Source of the DNA: an uncultured Cellulophaga sp.
GTDB lineage: Bacteria > Bacteroidota > Bacteroidia > Flavobacteriales > Flavobacteriaceae
Assembly: GCA_947492955.1 (NCBI GenBank)
Contig: CANLOV010000001.1
Span: forward strand, 558,001-622,000
DNA length: 64,000 bases
Direction of reading: 5' to 3'
Shown here: piece by piece, positions 28,249 to 37,389 of the stretch
How positions within the stretch are numbered: the stretch's first letter is position 1
Layout of the letters: every line of letters starts with the position of its first letter
Program-made: the position numbers and the translations under genes
The notes under the pieces: model-generated
Database searches by the model: none
Told to the model about the DNA's origin: nothing
The model's input: the letters and a program-made list of their open reading frames with translations, nothing else

Positions 28249-29139
28249 TTAAAAAATACAAGTGTTGGGAGCAGATTTTTTATAGTAACTACGGTAGTTT
28301 TTTGCCTTAGGATTCATACATCCTTTTAAATTTCGGATACTTATATTTCTAAAATCTACAGGTTGCCCCTCGCTTTGTAAAGCAATATAACCTTCTTTTA
28401 ATGGTGTGCCATCTATTTTTGCTGTGGGGTTAAATCTATGAACTACTTCTCCTCCAATATGTGGTTTTGTATACTCTAACACTTTTTCTCCATTTATATA
28501 TTGAGTAACTAAAGAATCTCCCAAAACAATTATTTCTGCACGTACCCACTCCTTACCATAATAAGTTTTAGAGCTAGATTTTATACAATGTTTTTCGGCT
28601 AGTTTTCCTTGGTAAAAAACATGAGTACCAGGCGAGCACATATTGCCTGTGGGTCTATCTTTATTTTTATCAATACCACCTAAAAATTGCATTTCTACAG
28701 AAATAGGCCAGTCTTGTTCTTTAGACATTGTTTTTGGGTCTTGTGAATGATACATAAGGCCACTATTCATTTTTGTAAAAATTGGGGCGCCAGGATGTAA
28801 ATCACCCGTAAATCTATATTCCAGTACCAAATGGTAATAAGAAAATGGCTTGTTATAATATAAGTGTCCAAAACGGTCGTTAAAATCGCCTTCGTAATTG
28901 TTATAACGAACTTTTATAATACTATCTTCTACTCGGAACGTATTTCCGTAATTATCTCCAACTTTATAATGCTGAATTTTAGTAGTCCAATTTTTAATGT
29001 CTTTACCATTAAAAAGTTGTTGCCAACCATCATTAGATAATGTGCTGGTAGATTTTATACTTTTACATTGGAAACAGGTAAAACATAAGATAAAAATGAC
29101 ACTTATTTTTAAAATAGGAGTAATAATTATTTTAAACAT
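28249..29139 (-). CDS. DUF1080 (3-keto-disaccharide hydrolase-like) lipoprotein
   Basis: A 296-residue lipoprotein (lipobox FQCKS). The DUF1080 domain spans about 35-265 and is a concanavalin-like fold: GWQQLFNGKDIKNWT, NSGLMYHSQDP, ISVEMQFLGG, and a closing EGYIALQSEGQPVDFRNISIRNL. The C-terminal tail (GCMNPKAKNYRSYY...C) is a short cysteine-flanked motif common in Flavobacteria. Related enzymes hydrolyse 3-keto-glycosides. In this window DUF1080 genes occur twice, each beside a GH16 gene, which links them to galactan breakdown. Confidence 0.86.
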   Translation of the reverse strand: MFKIIITPILKISVIFILCFTCFQCKSIKSTSTLSNDGWQQLFNGKDIKNWTTKIQHYKVGDNYGNTFRVEDSIIKVRYNNYEGDFNDRFGHLYYNKPFSYYHLVLEYRFTGDLHPGAPIFTKMNSGLMYHSQDPKTMSKEQDWPISVEMQFLGGIDKNKDRPTGNMCSPGTHVFYQGKLAEKHCIKSSSKTYYGKEWVRAEIIVLGDSLVTQYINGEKVLEYTKPHIGGEVVHRFNPTAKIDGTPLKEGYIALQSEGQPVDFRNISIRNLKGCMNPKAKNYRSYYKKSAPNTCIF

Positions 29140-29233
29140 AACTATATTAGGTTTGGGTATTAAGATACTATATTTTTAATTACATAATCATAGTATGGTA
29201 ACTAAAGTAGCATAAGAATTATATTATAAATGT

Positions 29234-29241
29234 TAAATTTG
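29234..29241 (+). promoter_or_regulatory. Candidate -7 box for the SulP gene
   Basis: TAAATTTG fits TAnnTTTG and ends 4 bases before the SulP ATG, which would make the transcript leaderless or nearly so. A TTG at the -33 spacing is not clear. Confidence 0.45.
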
Positions 29242-29245
29242 ATCA

Positions 29246-30985
29246 ATGCAACGTTTTCTACCCTTTTTAGCATGGCTTCCCAATTATAAAAAGAATTATA
29301 TTCTTAAAGATATAATAGCAGGCTTAACAGTAGGTATTGTGTTAGTGCCACAAGGAATGGCATATGCAATGATAGCAGGTTTGCCTCCTGTATATGGTTT
29401 GTATGCTTCTTTATTTCCAATGTTAATGTATGCCATAATGGGTACGTCTAGGCAATTAACAGTTGGTCCGGTAGCTTTAGACTCTATATTAGTAGCTGCA
29501 GGTTTAGGGACATTAGCTATTACTGGTATAGAAAATTATATAGCTATGGCTATTCTTTTAGCGTTTATGGTAGGTGTAATACAGATACTATTAGGCTTTT
29601 TTAGAATGGGCTTTTTAGTAAATTTTTTATCAACACCTGTCATTAGTGGGTTTACCTCTGCAGCGGCACTTATTATTATATTTAGTCAGTTAAAACATTT
29701 ATTAGGAGTTTCTATAGAAAAAAGTAATCAGTTTCATGAGCTCATTATAAATGCAGTTCAAAAATTGCCAGAAACTAATATGTATGACTTTGCTATTGGA
29801 GCATTAGGAATTGCTATTATATTATTTCTAAAAAAAGTAAATAAAAGAATACCATCAATATTACTAGTGGTAGTTTTAGGGGTTTTAGCGGTTTATTTTT
29901 TTAAACTAGATACCTATGGCGTAAAAATTGTAGGGACAATACCCCAAGGATTTCCATCATTTCAATTGCCAGATTTAACTTGGAAAAATATTTCTAATAT
30001 ATTCCCTATAGCGCTTACATTAGCATTAATGGGGTATTTAGAAGCTATTTCTATAAGCAAGGCGATGGAAGAAAAAAATAAAGAAGATACTATAGATGCC
30101 AACAAGGAGCTAGTTGCCTTAGGAACATCAAATATGGTTGGGTCATTATTTCAATCGTATCCTGTAACAGGTAGTTTTTCTCGTTCGGCTGTTAATTATG
30201 AAGTAGGGGCAAAAACACAATTATCATCTCTTTTTGTATTGTTACTAGTGGTGGTTACTTTGTTGTTTTTAACACCCTTGTTTTACTTTTTACCCAAAGC
30301 AATTTTTGCTTCTATTATAATGGTATCGGTATTAGGGTTAATAGATTTTTCTTATCCTAAATCATTATGGAAACATCGTAAAGATGAGTGTGTAGTACTA
30401 ATTTTTACTTTTTTAGCAACGCTATTTTTAGGAATTAAAGAAGGGATTTTTATAGGAGTATTGTTTTCTTTATTGTTAATGGTATACCGCACCTCTAAGC
30501 CACATATTGCTATTTTAGGTAATATAAAAGGTTCTGATTATTATAAAAATGTAGAACGATTTGGAGAAGATTTAATTATAAGGGAAGATTTATTAATTCT
30601 TAGGTTTGATGCGCAGCTTTATTTTGGAAATTCTGGCTATTTTAAAACCGAGTTGTACAAACAGATTGATGCAAAAGGTAAAGCTTTAAAAGGGGTTATT
30701 TTAAATGCTGAAGCTATTAATTATATAGATTCTACAGGGGCAAAAACACTTATGAAAGTTATGGAAGAAGTACATGCTAGAGATATTAAGTTTTTTATAG
30801 CAGGAGCTATAGGCCCTATTAGAGATATTATTTTTAGAAGTAATATTATAGAAGAATTACAAAAAGAATGTTTGTTTGTAAGTACAAAAGAAGCAGTTGC
30901 TTGTTTTGATAACCCTAATGCTACATCTGCACTTCAAGAGAAAGTAGCTTTTCAGAATTTAAATAATGCTATAGAAAATAAATAA
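29246..30985 (+). CDS. SulP-family sulfate permease with STAS domain
   Basis: A 579-residue inner-membrane transporter. The signature VLVPQGMAYAMIAGLPPVYGLYASLFP is near residues 36-62, with about ten to twelve hydrophobic helices up to residue 415. A C-terminal STAS domain follows (about 455-555), including AEAINYIDSTGAKTLMKVM with the usual Ser-Thr pair. It probably takes up sulfate or another anion. Uptake of sulfate freed from sulfated galactans would fit the adjacent GH16 gene, but no sulfatase is present in the window. The persulfide dioxygenase-like gene follows 69 bases downstream. Confidence 0.9.
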   Translation: MQRFLPFLAWLPNYKKNYILKDIIAGLTVGIVLVPQGMAYAMIAGLPPVYGLYASLFPMLMYAIMGTSRQLTVGPVALDSILVAAGLGTLAITGIENYIAMAILLAFMVGVIQILLGFFRMGFLVNFLSTPVISGFTSAAALIIIFSQLKHLLGVSIEKSNQFHELIINAVQKLPETNMYDFAIGALGIAIILFLKKVNKRIPSILLVVVLGVLAVYFFKLDTYGVKIVGTIPQGFPSFQLPDLTWKNISNIFPIALTLALMGYLEAISISKAMEEKNKEDTIDANKELVALGTSNMVGSLFQSYPVTGSFSRSAVNYEVGAKTQLSSLFVLLLVVVTLLFLTPLFYFLPKAIFASIIMVSVLGLIDFSYPKSLWKHRKDECVVLIFTFLATLFLGIKEGIFIGVLFSLLLMVYRTSKPHIAILGNIKGSDYYKNVERFGEDLIIREDLLILRFDAQLYFGNSGYFKTELYKQIDAKGKALKGVILNAEAINYIDSTGAKTLMKVMEEVHARDIKFFIAGAIGPIRDIIFRSNIIEELQKECLFVSTKEAVACFDNPNATSALQEKVAFQNLNNAIENK

Positions 30986-31054
30986 GCTTAAGTAACCATT
31001 GTTACTAAGCGTGCTATAAAAATCATATAACTTTATAATTAATTAGAGATAGTT

Positions 31055-32449
31055 ATGATTATAGAGCAGATATATACAGGGTGTTTGGCACAAGGGGCTT
31101 ATTATATACAAAGTAAAGGAGAGGTTGCAATAATAGACCCTTTACGAGAGATTACTCCCTACCTAGAGAAGGCTGCTAAAAATAAAGCAGTAATTAAGTA
31201 TGTTTTCGAAACTCATTTTCATGCAGATTTTGTTAGTGGCCATGTAACATTATCTGAAAAAACTGGTGCGCCAATTATTTTTGGACCTAATGCAAACCCT
31301 AGCTTTAAAGCAATAATAGCTGCCGATAATCAGGAATTTAAGTTAGGAGAACTAACCATAAAAGTGTTGCATACACCAGGGCATACTATGGAAAGTACAA
31401 CTTATTTATTGATAGATAAAAATGAAAAAGAGATTGCTATATTTTCTGGCGACACATTGTTTTTAGGTGATGTAGGTAGACCAGATTTAGCTCAAAAAAC
31501 ATCAGAAGTTACTCAAGAAGATTTAGCAGGTATTTTATATGATAGCATACAAAATAAAATTTTGCCTTTGCCAGATGAGGTGTTAGTATACCCCGCACAT
31601 GGAGCAGGGTCTGCCTGTGGTAAAAATATGATGAAAGAGACGGTAGATACTTTAGGCAATCAAAAGAAAGTAAATTATGCTTTACGAGCAGGTATTACAA
31701 AAAAAGAGTTTATTAAAGAAGTAACAGAAGGGCTATTACCACCACCAAAATATTTTCCTTTAAATGTAAGAATGAATAAGGAAGGTTACGAAGATGTAAT
31801 TGCTGTATTAGAGCGTGGAGCAAGAGCATTATCTGTTAACGATTTTGAATCCTTGGCTAATGAAACTGGTGCTTTGGTTTTAGATGTAAGGCATCAGGGG
31901 AAATTTGTAGAAGGGCATATACCAAGGTCTATATCTATTGGTTTAGATGGTGGTTTTGCTCCATGGGCAGGTGCTTTAATAGCAGATGCGCAGCACCCTA
32001 TATTACTAGTAGCCCCAGAAGGAAGAGAAGAAGAAGCTATTACGCGTTTATCTAGAGTAGGTTTCGATAGTGTTATAGGTTATTTAGAAGGTAGTTTTTT
32101 AGCATGGGAAAATGCAAAGAAAGAATATGACACTATAAACTCAATTACCGCAGAGGAAATGGAGAAAAATGAGCATCCTTTTTTTGATGTTAGAAAAGAA
32201 ACAGAATATAAATTGGAGCATGTGTTAAATGCTAAGAATACGCCTTTAGATGTATTAAATAATTATACGTCTAAATTTTTATTAAAAGAGCCTTTTTATA
32301 TCTATTGTGCAGGTGGCTACCGTTCCGTAATAGCTGCTTCAATTTTAAAAAGTAGAGGCATACATAATATGATAAATGTAGAAGGTGGTTTCCCTGCAAT
32401 AAAAAAAACAGGAATAGCTGTTTCCGATTATACTTGCGCTATAAAATAG
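31055..32449 (+). CDS. MBL-fold/rhodanese persulfide dioxygenase-like protein
   Basis: A 464-residue fusion. The N-terminal metallo-beta-lactamase domain has THFHADFVSGH, the His of PGHTMEST, and FSGDTLFLGDVGRPDLA, as in ETHE1-type persulfide dioxygenases, which have one iron. Two rhodanese domains follow (about 270-360 and 365-460). The second has the active-site Cys in YCAGGYRS. The first has no Cys in its equivalent loop (LVAPEGREE) and is probably structural. The fusion should oxidise glutathione persulfide or a similar low-molecular persulfide to sulfite and help detoxify sulfide. Confidence 0.9.
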   Translation: MIIEQIYTGCLAQGAYYIQSKGEVAIIDPLREITPYLEKAAKNKAVIKYVFETHFHADFVSGHVTLSEKTGAPIIFGPNANPSFKAIIAADNQEFKLGELTIKVLHTPGHTMESTTYLLIDKNEKEIAIFSGDTLFLGDVGRPDLAQKTSEVTQEDLAGILYDSIQNKILPLPDEVLVYPAHGAGSACGKNMMKETVDTLGNQKKVNYALRAGITKKEFIKEVTEGLLPPPKYFPLNVRMNKEGYEDVIAVLERGARALSVNDFESLANETGALVLDVRHQGKFVEGHIPRSISIGLDGGFAPWAGALIADAQHPILLVAPEGREEEAITRLSRVGFDSVIGYLEGSFLAWENAKKEYDTINSITAEEMEKNEHPFFDVRKETEYKLEHVLNAKNTPLDVLNNYTSKFLLKEPFYIYCAGGYRSVIAASILKSRGIHNMINVEGGFPAIKKTGIAVSDYTCAIK

Positions 32450-32462
32450 AAAAGCTTGTATC

Positions 32463-32564
32463 ATGAAAAATATGTCTAATGGAAAAAAATTAGCATTAGT
32501 GTGTCTGCTATGCATAGCTTTAATTACAATAGTTGTTTTAATAATAGAGTATATAAATAAATAA
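32463..32564 (+). CDS. Very small single-pass membrane peptide
   Basis: A 33-residue reading frame starting 13 bases after the rhodanese gene stop and ending 10 bases before the DUF2892 gene. It has one hydrophobic helix (LALVCLLCIALITIVVLII) with polar ends. Its tight fit between two genes on the same strand suggests that it is real, but it has no recognised family. Confidence 0.4.
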   Translation: MKNMSNGKKLALVCLLCIALITIVVLIIEYINK

Positions 32565-32574
32565 AAATAAGATT

Positions 32575-32784
32575 ATGAAAAAAAACATGGGTAAAATAGA
32601 TAGGATAGTACGATTGTTGGCAGTTGTAACTTTTGCATTATTGGCTTATTTTAAAGTAGTAGAAGGAACATTAGCCTATGTGTTATTAGGGTTGTCTGGT
32701 ATATTTTTAATAACAAGTTTAGTAAGCTTTTGTCCTTTGTATTCCATTTTTGGTTTAAATACATGTAAAATAAAGAGTAAATAG
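32575..32784 (+). CDS. DUF2892 (YgaP-like) membrane protein
   Basis: A 69-residue protein with two membrane helices (about residues 13-27 and 32-52). It has the DUF2892 pattern: NMGKIDRIVRLL, LLGLSGIFLITSLVSFCPLYSIFGLNTC, with the conserved CPLY and final TC. DUF2892 proteins are commonly linked to rhodaneses and sulfide oxidation. It belongs with the upstream persulfide dioxygenase gene. Confidence 0.85.
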   Translation: MKKNMGKIDRIVRLLAVVTFALLAYFKVVEGTLAYVLLGLSGIFLITSLVSFCPLYSIFGLNTCKIKSK

Positions 32785-32860
32785 AATCTTTATCTATAAT
32801 AAATACTAATTATTTACGATTTACGTTGTTTATGTAAACGACCCCAAAAATTATTAGATT

Positions 32861-33169
32861 ATGATGAAGACTATAGGTATTGCTTTTTTTGTATTAGTAA
32901 GCTCTTTTTTTACACCTGTACAAGATGAAATAGAGACAATAACAGCTACTTATGTTGGGTTTGCTGATGGAGAATATTATTTTACCCAGCAAGATGGAAA
33001 AGAAATTACTTTTCAAGGAGTTAAAGAGTCTGCCAGAGGAATATATGACTTAATGAGCAATAAGTATACAGATGAAAAGTTTGAAGTTGAGTATAGTACA
33101 AAAATACTCAGAGAGGGTGGAGAAAGACCTTTTTATTTTCACATCATAACAAAAATAATAAAGAAATAA
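32861..33169 (+). CDS. Small exported protein of unknown function
   Basis: A 102-residue protein with a signal peptide (FFVLVSSFFTPVQ). The mature part is mixed alpha/beta with a YYFTQQDGKEITF strand pair and EYSTKILREGGERPFYFHI. No family recognised. It follows the DUF2892 gene by 76 bases, with its own terminator downstream. Confidence 0.6.
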   Translation: MMKTIGIAFFVLVSSFFTPVQDEIETITATYVGFADGEYYFTQQDGKEITFQGVKESARGIYDLMSNKYTDEKFEVEYSTKILREGGERPFYFHIITKIIKK

Positions 33170-33194
33170 TCTTTGTTCGTTATATATTATGAGC

Positions 33195-33230
33195 TTAAAG
33201 CCAATTACAAGAAAGTAATTGGCTTTTTTT
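33195..33230. terminator. Bidirectional terminator
   Basis: AAAGCCAATTAC at 33197-33208 pairs with GTAATTGGCTTT at 33215-33226, followed by a T-run. It lies between two convergent genes. Confidence 0.87.
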
Positions 33231-34071
33231 ATGTTGCTAAAAACGCTAAAATAGATGCATTAACATCTTCTTGATGTAAAGAGTGTCCATAACCAGTAGT
33301 TTTAATAAGTTTACTATTTTTCCAGTTACGATGTATATTTTCAGAGTTTTTAAAAGGTGTAATAGGGTCTAATTCATCATGAATTAATAAACCTTTTTTA
33401 TCTATTTTTTTTGCATATTCGGCAATAGAAAAATCTTTAATTCTAAAATTAAATTTTTGTACAAAAAGGTCGTCCAAACTTTGTAACACATTTTTGTTCA
33501 AATTTAATAATCTACTATAAGTATCAATAAATTCTGAAACTACAGAAGGAGAGCCTAAAGTAATTACTTTTTTTATGCTGGTATTAGAACTTCGTTTATA
33601 TTGGTTATAAAGAGCAGTCATAGCACCAAGAGAATGGCCAATGATATAGGTTGGTTGGTACTTTTCTATAAGTTCATGAGTACATTCTTCGTATAAAGGA
33701 ACATTTAAGATAGCACCAGAAGAATTTCCATGACCAGGGGCGTCACAGGCTATTATATTATAATTTTCTTGTTGTAACAGGTGAACCAAATTACGCCAAC
33801 GAAATACATTGCTTTCCCAGCCATGTAGTAAAAGAATAGTTTCTTTACTTCCTTTCCATTCGTAGGTTTGTATGGCTACATTTTTAGTTTGTACAATTTC
33901 TTTTTTTGCTTCATCTAAATATTCTTTTTGATGGGGTAGCACTTTTCCTTTTCTAGGCGTACAGAATAATATAAATGCTTTTTTAGCTGCTTTTGTTTTA
34001 GAAAAAAGAGACAAACTGTTTATATAAGTTCCAAAAGCTAAAGGAATAATTTTGTTAAGAATCTTTTTCAT
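33229..34071 (-). CDS. Alpha/beta hydrolase
   Basis: A 280-residue alpha/beta hydrolase. The oxyanion region is LLLHGWESNVFRW, the nucleophile elbow GHSLGAM holds the Ser, the acid is in HDELDPITPF and the His in GYGHSLHQ. The ATG at 34071 is preferred to one at 34134, which would add 21 residues of low complexity. The substrate is unknown. It diverges from an HxlR regulator, which may control it. Confidence 0.85.
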   Translation of the reverse strand: MKKILNKIIPLAFGTYINSLSLFSKTKAAKKAFILFCTPRKGKVLPHQKEYLDEAKKEIVQTKNVAIQTYEWKGSKETILLLHGWESNVFRWRNLVHLLQQENYNIIACDAPGHGNSSGAILNVPLYEECTHELIEKYQPTYIIGHSLGAMTALYNQYKRSSNTSIKKVITLGSPSVVSEFIDTYSRLLNLNKNVLQSLDDLFVQKFNFRIKDFSIAEYAKKIDKKGLLIHDELDPITPFKNSENIHRNWKNSKLIKTTGYGHSLHQEDVNASILAFLAT

Positions 34072-34176
34072 GATTTTTATAATGTTGATTACTTTTAGTA
34101 ACTTACTCTTTAATAGTAGGTTAAAAGTATACATTATTTTAAGAAAATAAAAGAGGTTTCATTAAAAGAATTAGGT

Positions 34177-34605
34177 ATGGAAATAGAAACTGTTACTGAT
34201 TATCAGAAAGTTAAGTCGGCAAATAAAATAAAAAAAATGTTTGGGCATTTAAACCCTGATGACATGCCAGAGTTTTGTCCTATTAGAGATGTTATGGCTG
34301 TAATATCAGATAAATGGAGTATTCTTATTGTTTTGTACCTAGGTTTTTTTCCCATACTACGATTTAATCAATTAAAGAAAAAAATCTCAGATATTTCTAA
34401 TAAAATGCTGAGCGAACGACTTAAAGTACTAGAAGCTGATGGTTATTTGTCTCGTACCATGTACCCAGAGGTTCCTATACGAGTAGAATATCAATTAACA
34501 GATTTTGGACACTCCTATCTGGAGAAATTATTAGAATTAACAGAATGGTCCGAGAAGCATAGTAATACTATTATAGAGAATAGAAAAAAGTTTCATAAGA
34601 AATAA
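34177..34605 (+). CDS. HxlR-family transcriptional regulator
   Basis: A 142-residue winged-helix regulator. CPIRDVMAVISDKWSILIVL is the HxlR opening with its single Cys, then LRFNQLKKKISDISNKMLSERLKVLEADGYL (recognition helix), and VEYQLTDFGHS closes the wing. Members respond to oxidants, aldehydes or other small molecules, with the N-terminal Cys as the sensor in some. The divergent hydrolase is the likely target. Confidence 0.88.
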   Translation: MEIETVTDYQKVKSANKIKKMFGHLNPDDMPEFCPIRDVMAVISDKWSILIVLYLGFFPILRFNQLKKKISDISNKMLSERLKVLEADGYLSRTMYPEVPIRVEYQLTDFGHSYLEKLLELTEWSEKHSNTIIENRKKFHKK

Positions 34606-34609
34606 AAAT

Positions 34610-35182
34610 TTATTCAATCTTAATCTGATATTTTGTTAAAAGTCCTGGGAGTGTTTGCAAAGAGAATTTAGCATATTTAATATTGTTGTTTTCTGGGTCA
34701 ATTATAAAATTCTTAGCACTTTTAAAATCTGCTTTTTGCAAATTGGTACGGTCAAATATTGCATGCATTAAATCACAATTATCAAAGCTTGTCGAGGTTA
34801 AATTACATTCAGTAAAATCAACCTCATGTAATTTAGCGTTAATAAATTCTGTTTTTGTTAGTTTCTGTTGGTAGAATGAAGAATGGTTAAGTATGCAGTT
34901 GTCTACTTTTATAGAAAAAGCAAAATCGTTACATTTTTCAAAATGCATTCCTAGCATTTTACAGTCTTTAAATAAGATGCTTTGGAAACTTGTGTTATGA
35001 ATATTTACAGTACTTAAATTACAATCGTAAAACTCACATTCTATAAATTTAAAACTAGCAAGGTTTGCATTAGAAAAGTTACAGTTTATAAAAGTACAAA
35101 GCTCATAATCACCTTTTTTAGGTGCGTTTGTAGTAAAGTCAGTATTTTTAAATGTTTGTTCCTCTATAAATGTGTTACTCAT
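34610..35182 (-). CDS. Pentapeptide-repeat protein (Qnr/McbG-like)
   Basis: A 190-residue right-handed beta-helix protein of five-residue turns: CTFINCNFSNANLASFKF, CEFYDCNLS, LFKDCKMLGMHFEKC, then DFTECNL and FDNCDLMHAIF. A C-terminal cap follows with IDPENNNIKYAKFSL. This layout is shared with Qnr and McbG, which mimic DNA and bind gyrase. Length is slightly less than Qnr. Whether it acts on gyrase is not shown. Confidence 0.8.
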   Translation of the reverse strand: MSNTFIEEQTFKNTDFTTNAPKKGDYELCTFINCNFSNANLASFKFIECEFYDCNLSTVNIHNTSFQSILFKDCKMLGMHFEKCNDFAFSIKVDNCILNHSSFYQQKLTKTEFINAKLHEVDFTECNLTSTSFDNCDLMHAIFDRTNLQKADFKSAKNFIIDPENNNIKYAKFSLQTLPGLLTKYQIKIE

Positions 35183-35197
35183 TTGTTTAAATTAATT

Positions 35198-35743
35198 CTA
35201 ATCCCAACCAATCATAAAATATTTTATTTTGGCAGCATCTGGTATTTGCACAGCCTCAATAGTTGTGTTGGTGTAACGGATGTTGGCTGGTAGTTCCTTT
35301 TTATCTATTGTAAAATAGATGTCATTATCCTTTAAAAAAATAACCACGTTGTTTAAGGAGTTTACTACTTTTTTAATGGAGTAATTGTCTTTTATATCTT
35401 TAAAAGTACTGTTTAAATTAATTCCTTTATCTGTTGTGTAGCGAGCATCATACACACGTATATTTTTAATTGTAGAAATGCTATCGTTGTTAGGTGTTAA
35501 GGATAATAAGTGTTTACCACCTTTTTCGTAAATTTCTATTTTTTTAGTACTAGAAACTAGTGCTACCTCAGTAGAATCTTTTACTATAGAATCTTTAATA
35601 AAAGCTGTTTGTATATTTTTAACATCAGTTTTTTTTGTTAATTCTCCTACACTTTCTTTTGTAATTAAAAAAGGGTTACTTTTTGTATTGCATTGAATTA
35701 ATAATAAAGGAATAGAAAGTAGTATAATTGTTTTTTTAATCAT
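35198..35743 (-). CDS. Lipoprotein of unknown function
   Basis: A 181-residue lipoprotein with lipobox LIQC at residue 18. The rest has a long charged linker and a mixed alpha/beta C-terminal half (IRVYDARYTTDKGINLNSTFKDIKDNY, then NNVVIFLKDNDIYFTIDK), reminiscent of small exported proteins. No family recognised. It lies between the pentapeptide gene and the HerA-like gene on the same strand. Confidence 0.6.
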   Translation of the reverse strand: MIKKTIILLSIPLLLIQCNTKSNPFLITKESVGELTKKTDVKNIQTAFIKDSIVKDSTEVALVSSTKKIEIYEKGGKHLLSLTPNNDSISTIKNIRVYDARYTTDKGINLNSTFKDIKDNYSIKKVVNSLNNVVIFLKDNDIYFTIDKKELPANIRYTNTTIEAVQIPDAAKIKYFMIGWD

Positions 35744-35770
35744 GTTGTAAATAGCTGTTGAAACTTAATA

Positions 35771-37279
35771 TTATCGCATTACTTTTTTTAAGATACCCAG
35801 AACTCCTCTAATAAAGGTAGCGCTTGTAAGTACTTTTATAACTGGGTTTTGAGCAGTACTTCGCCTTCTGCTACTTGTTGTTCTTGGTTTGGGTTTGTTT
35901 TTTTCCTTTTCAGCTTCTACTTCAGCTTTTTCTATTTTTTCGTTTAAGATTTCATAAGCACTTTCCCTATCTATAACATCGTTGTATTTTTTTACGAGTT
36001 TAGAATTGTCTACAATATCTTTTAATTCGCTAGATGTTAGTACATCCATGCGACTCATTGGCGCTCTAAGCATTGTAGCTGCTAAAGGCGTGGGTCTTCC
36101 TTTTTCATCTAAAGCAGAAATTAAAGCTTCACCAATACCTAATGATGTTAAAACTTCTTTAGTATCGTAATAGTCAGATTCTGGATAATTTTCTGCGGTT
36201 AATTTTATAGCTTTTCTATCTTTTGCTGTAAAGGCTCTTAAGGCATGTTGTACTTTTAATCCTAGTTGAGATAAAACAGCATCTGGAACATCGGTTGGGT
36301 TTTGTGTTACAAAGTAAAGCCCAATGCCTTTAGAACGGATTAGTTTTACAATGCTTTCTATTTGGTCTAATAGTGCTTTAGAAGCTTCTTTAAAGATTAA
36401 ATGCGCTTCATCTATAAATAATACTAATTCTGGTTTATCACTATCTCCTTGTTCTGGGAAAGTGGCATAAATTTCTGCCAATAAGCTTAGCATAAATGTA
36501 GAGAAAAGCTTTGGTCTATCTTGTATATCTGTAAGTCTAAGAATATTTATGTAGCCATTAGCATTTTCATCAATACGAGTTAAATCGTCTACATCAAAAG
36601 ATTTTTCACCAAAGAATAAATCGGCTCCTTGCTGTTCTAATTCTATAATTTTTCTAAGAATACTACCAGTAGAGCTTGTAGATATTCTTCCATAACTATC
36701 GGCAAATTCTTTTTTACCTGCGCCAGTTGCGTATTGCAGTACTTTTTTAAAATCTTTAAGATCTAGTAATGGTAGTTTATTATCATCGCAATATTTAAAA
36801 ACTACTGCAACAATACCTTCTTGTGTTTCGGTAAGGTCTAAAATTCTAGAAAGTAAAACGGGTCCAAATTCAGAAACAGTAGCTCTAAGTTTTACACCAT
36901 CTTGCTCGGATAAAGAAAGTATTTCTACAGGGAAACCTTTGGCCGTAAAAGGAACACCAATTTTTTCGTGACGCTCATCTATTTTTTTATGTCCAGGACT
37001 AGGTTGTGCAATACCACTTAAATCCCCTTTTAAATCCATTAATAAAACAGGAATCCCTTTTTCAGATAAGTTTTCTGCAATTACTTGCAATGTTTTAGTT
37101 TTTCCTGTACCAGTAGCACCGGCAATAAGCCCGTGTCTGTTTAGTGTTTTTAAGGGGACTTTTACATGGGCATTAGTAATAGTTTCACCATCTAGCATGG
37201 CAGCTCCCATAGTTATAAAGTCTCCTTTTGTAGTGTATCCTTCTTCAATATATGTAGAGAATGTGTCTTTAGAACTCAT
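35771..37279 (-). CDS. HerA-like ATPase (DUF853, YjgR-like)
   Basis: A 502-residue ATPase of the HerA/FtsK superfamily. Walker A is IAGATGTGKTKTLQ near residue 52, and Walker B is LVLFIDEAHLIF near residue 286. The IGLYFVTQNPTDVPDAVLSQLGLKVQHALRAFTAKD segment after it includes the sensor and arginine-finger region typical of DUF853. The C-terminal tail is basic (RTTSSRRRST). The family is a presumed hexameric DNA pump or helicase; the exact substrate is unknown. Confidence 0.87.
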   Translation of the reverse strand: MSSKDTFSTYIEEGYTTKGDFITMGAAMLDGETITNAHVKVPLKTLNRHGLIAGATGTGKTKTLQVIAENLSEKGIPVLLMDLKGDLSGIAQPSPGHKKIDERHEKIGVPFTAKGFPVEILSLSEQDGVKLRATVSEFGPVLLSRILDLTETQEGIVAVVFKYCDDNKLPLLDLKDFKKVLQYATGAGKKEFADSYGRISTSSTGSILRKIIELEQQGADLFFGEKSFDVDDLTRIDENANGYINILRLTDIQDRPKLFSTFMLSLLAEIYATFPEQGDSDKPELVLFIDEAHLIFKEASKALLDQIESIVKLIRSKGIGLYFVTQNPTDVPDAVLSQLGLKVQHALRAFTAKDRKAIKLTAENYPESDYYDTKEVLTSLGIGEALISALDEKGRPTPLAATMLRAPMSRMDVLTSSELKDIVDNSKLVKKYNDVIDRESAYEILNEKIEKAEVEAEKEKNKPKPRTTSSRRRSTAQNPVIKVLTSATFIRGVLGILKKVMR

Positions 37280-37377
37280 CTGAATTATTTTTTGATAAAA
37301 ATAAGGGATTTTAGTTTAAAAAATGAAAGCTATATAAAGTAGTTTTTAGAAGATATTCATATCTCAAACCTAAGATG

Positions 37378-37385
37378 TATCTTTG
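37378..37385 (+). promoter_or_regulatory. -7 box giving a leaderless queE transcript
   Basis: TATCTTTG is a full match to TAnnTTTG and ends 4 bases before ATG 37390. Transcription would start at or next to the ATG. This placement is the main reason to prefer 37390 over the earlier ATG at 37375, which the box overlaps. Confidence 0.6.
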
Positions 37386-37389
37386 CAGA

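Noticed and set aside
31055-32449. First rhodanese domain as an unusual inactive mutation
   Set aside because: In this fusion family the first rhodanese domain often lacks the Cys, so it is not a local defect.
37375-37389. Earlier queE start codon
   Set aside because: It overlaps the candidate -7 box, and the residues it adds are not part of the family.
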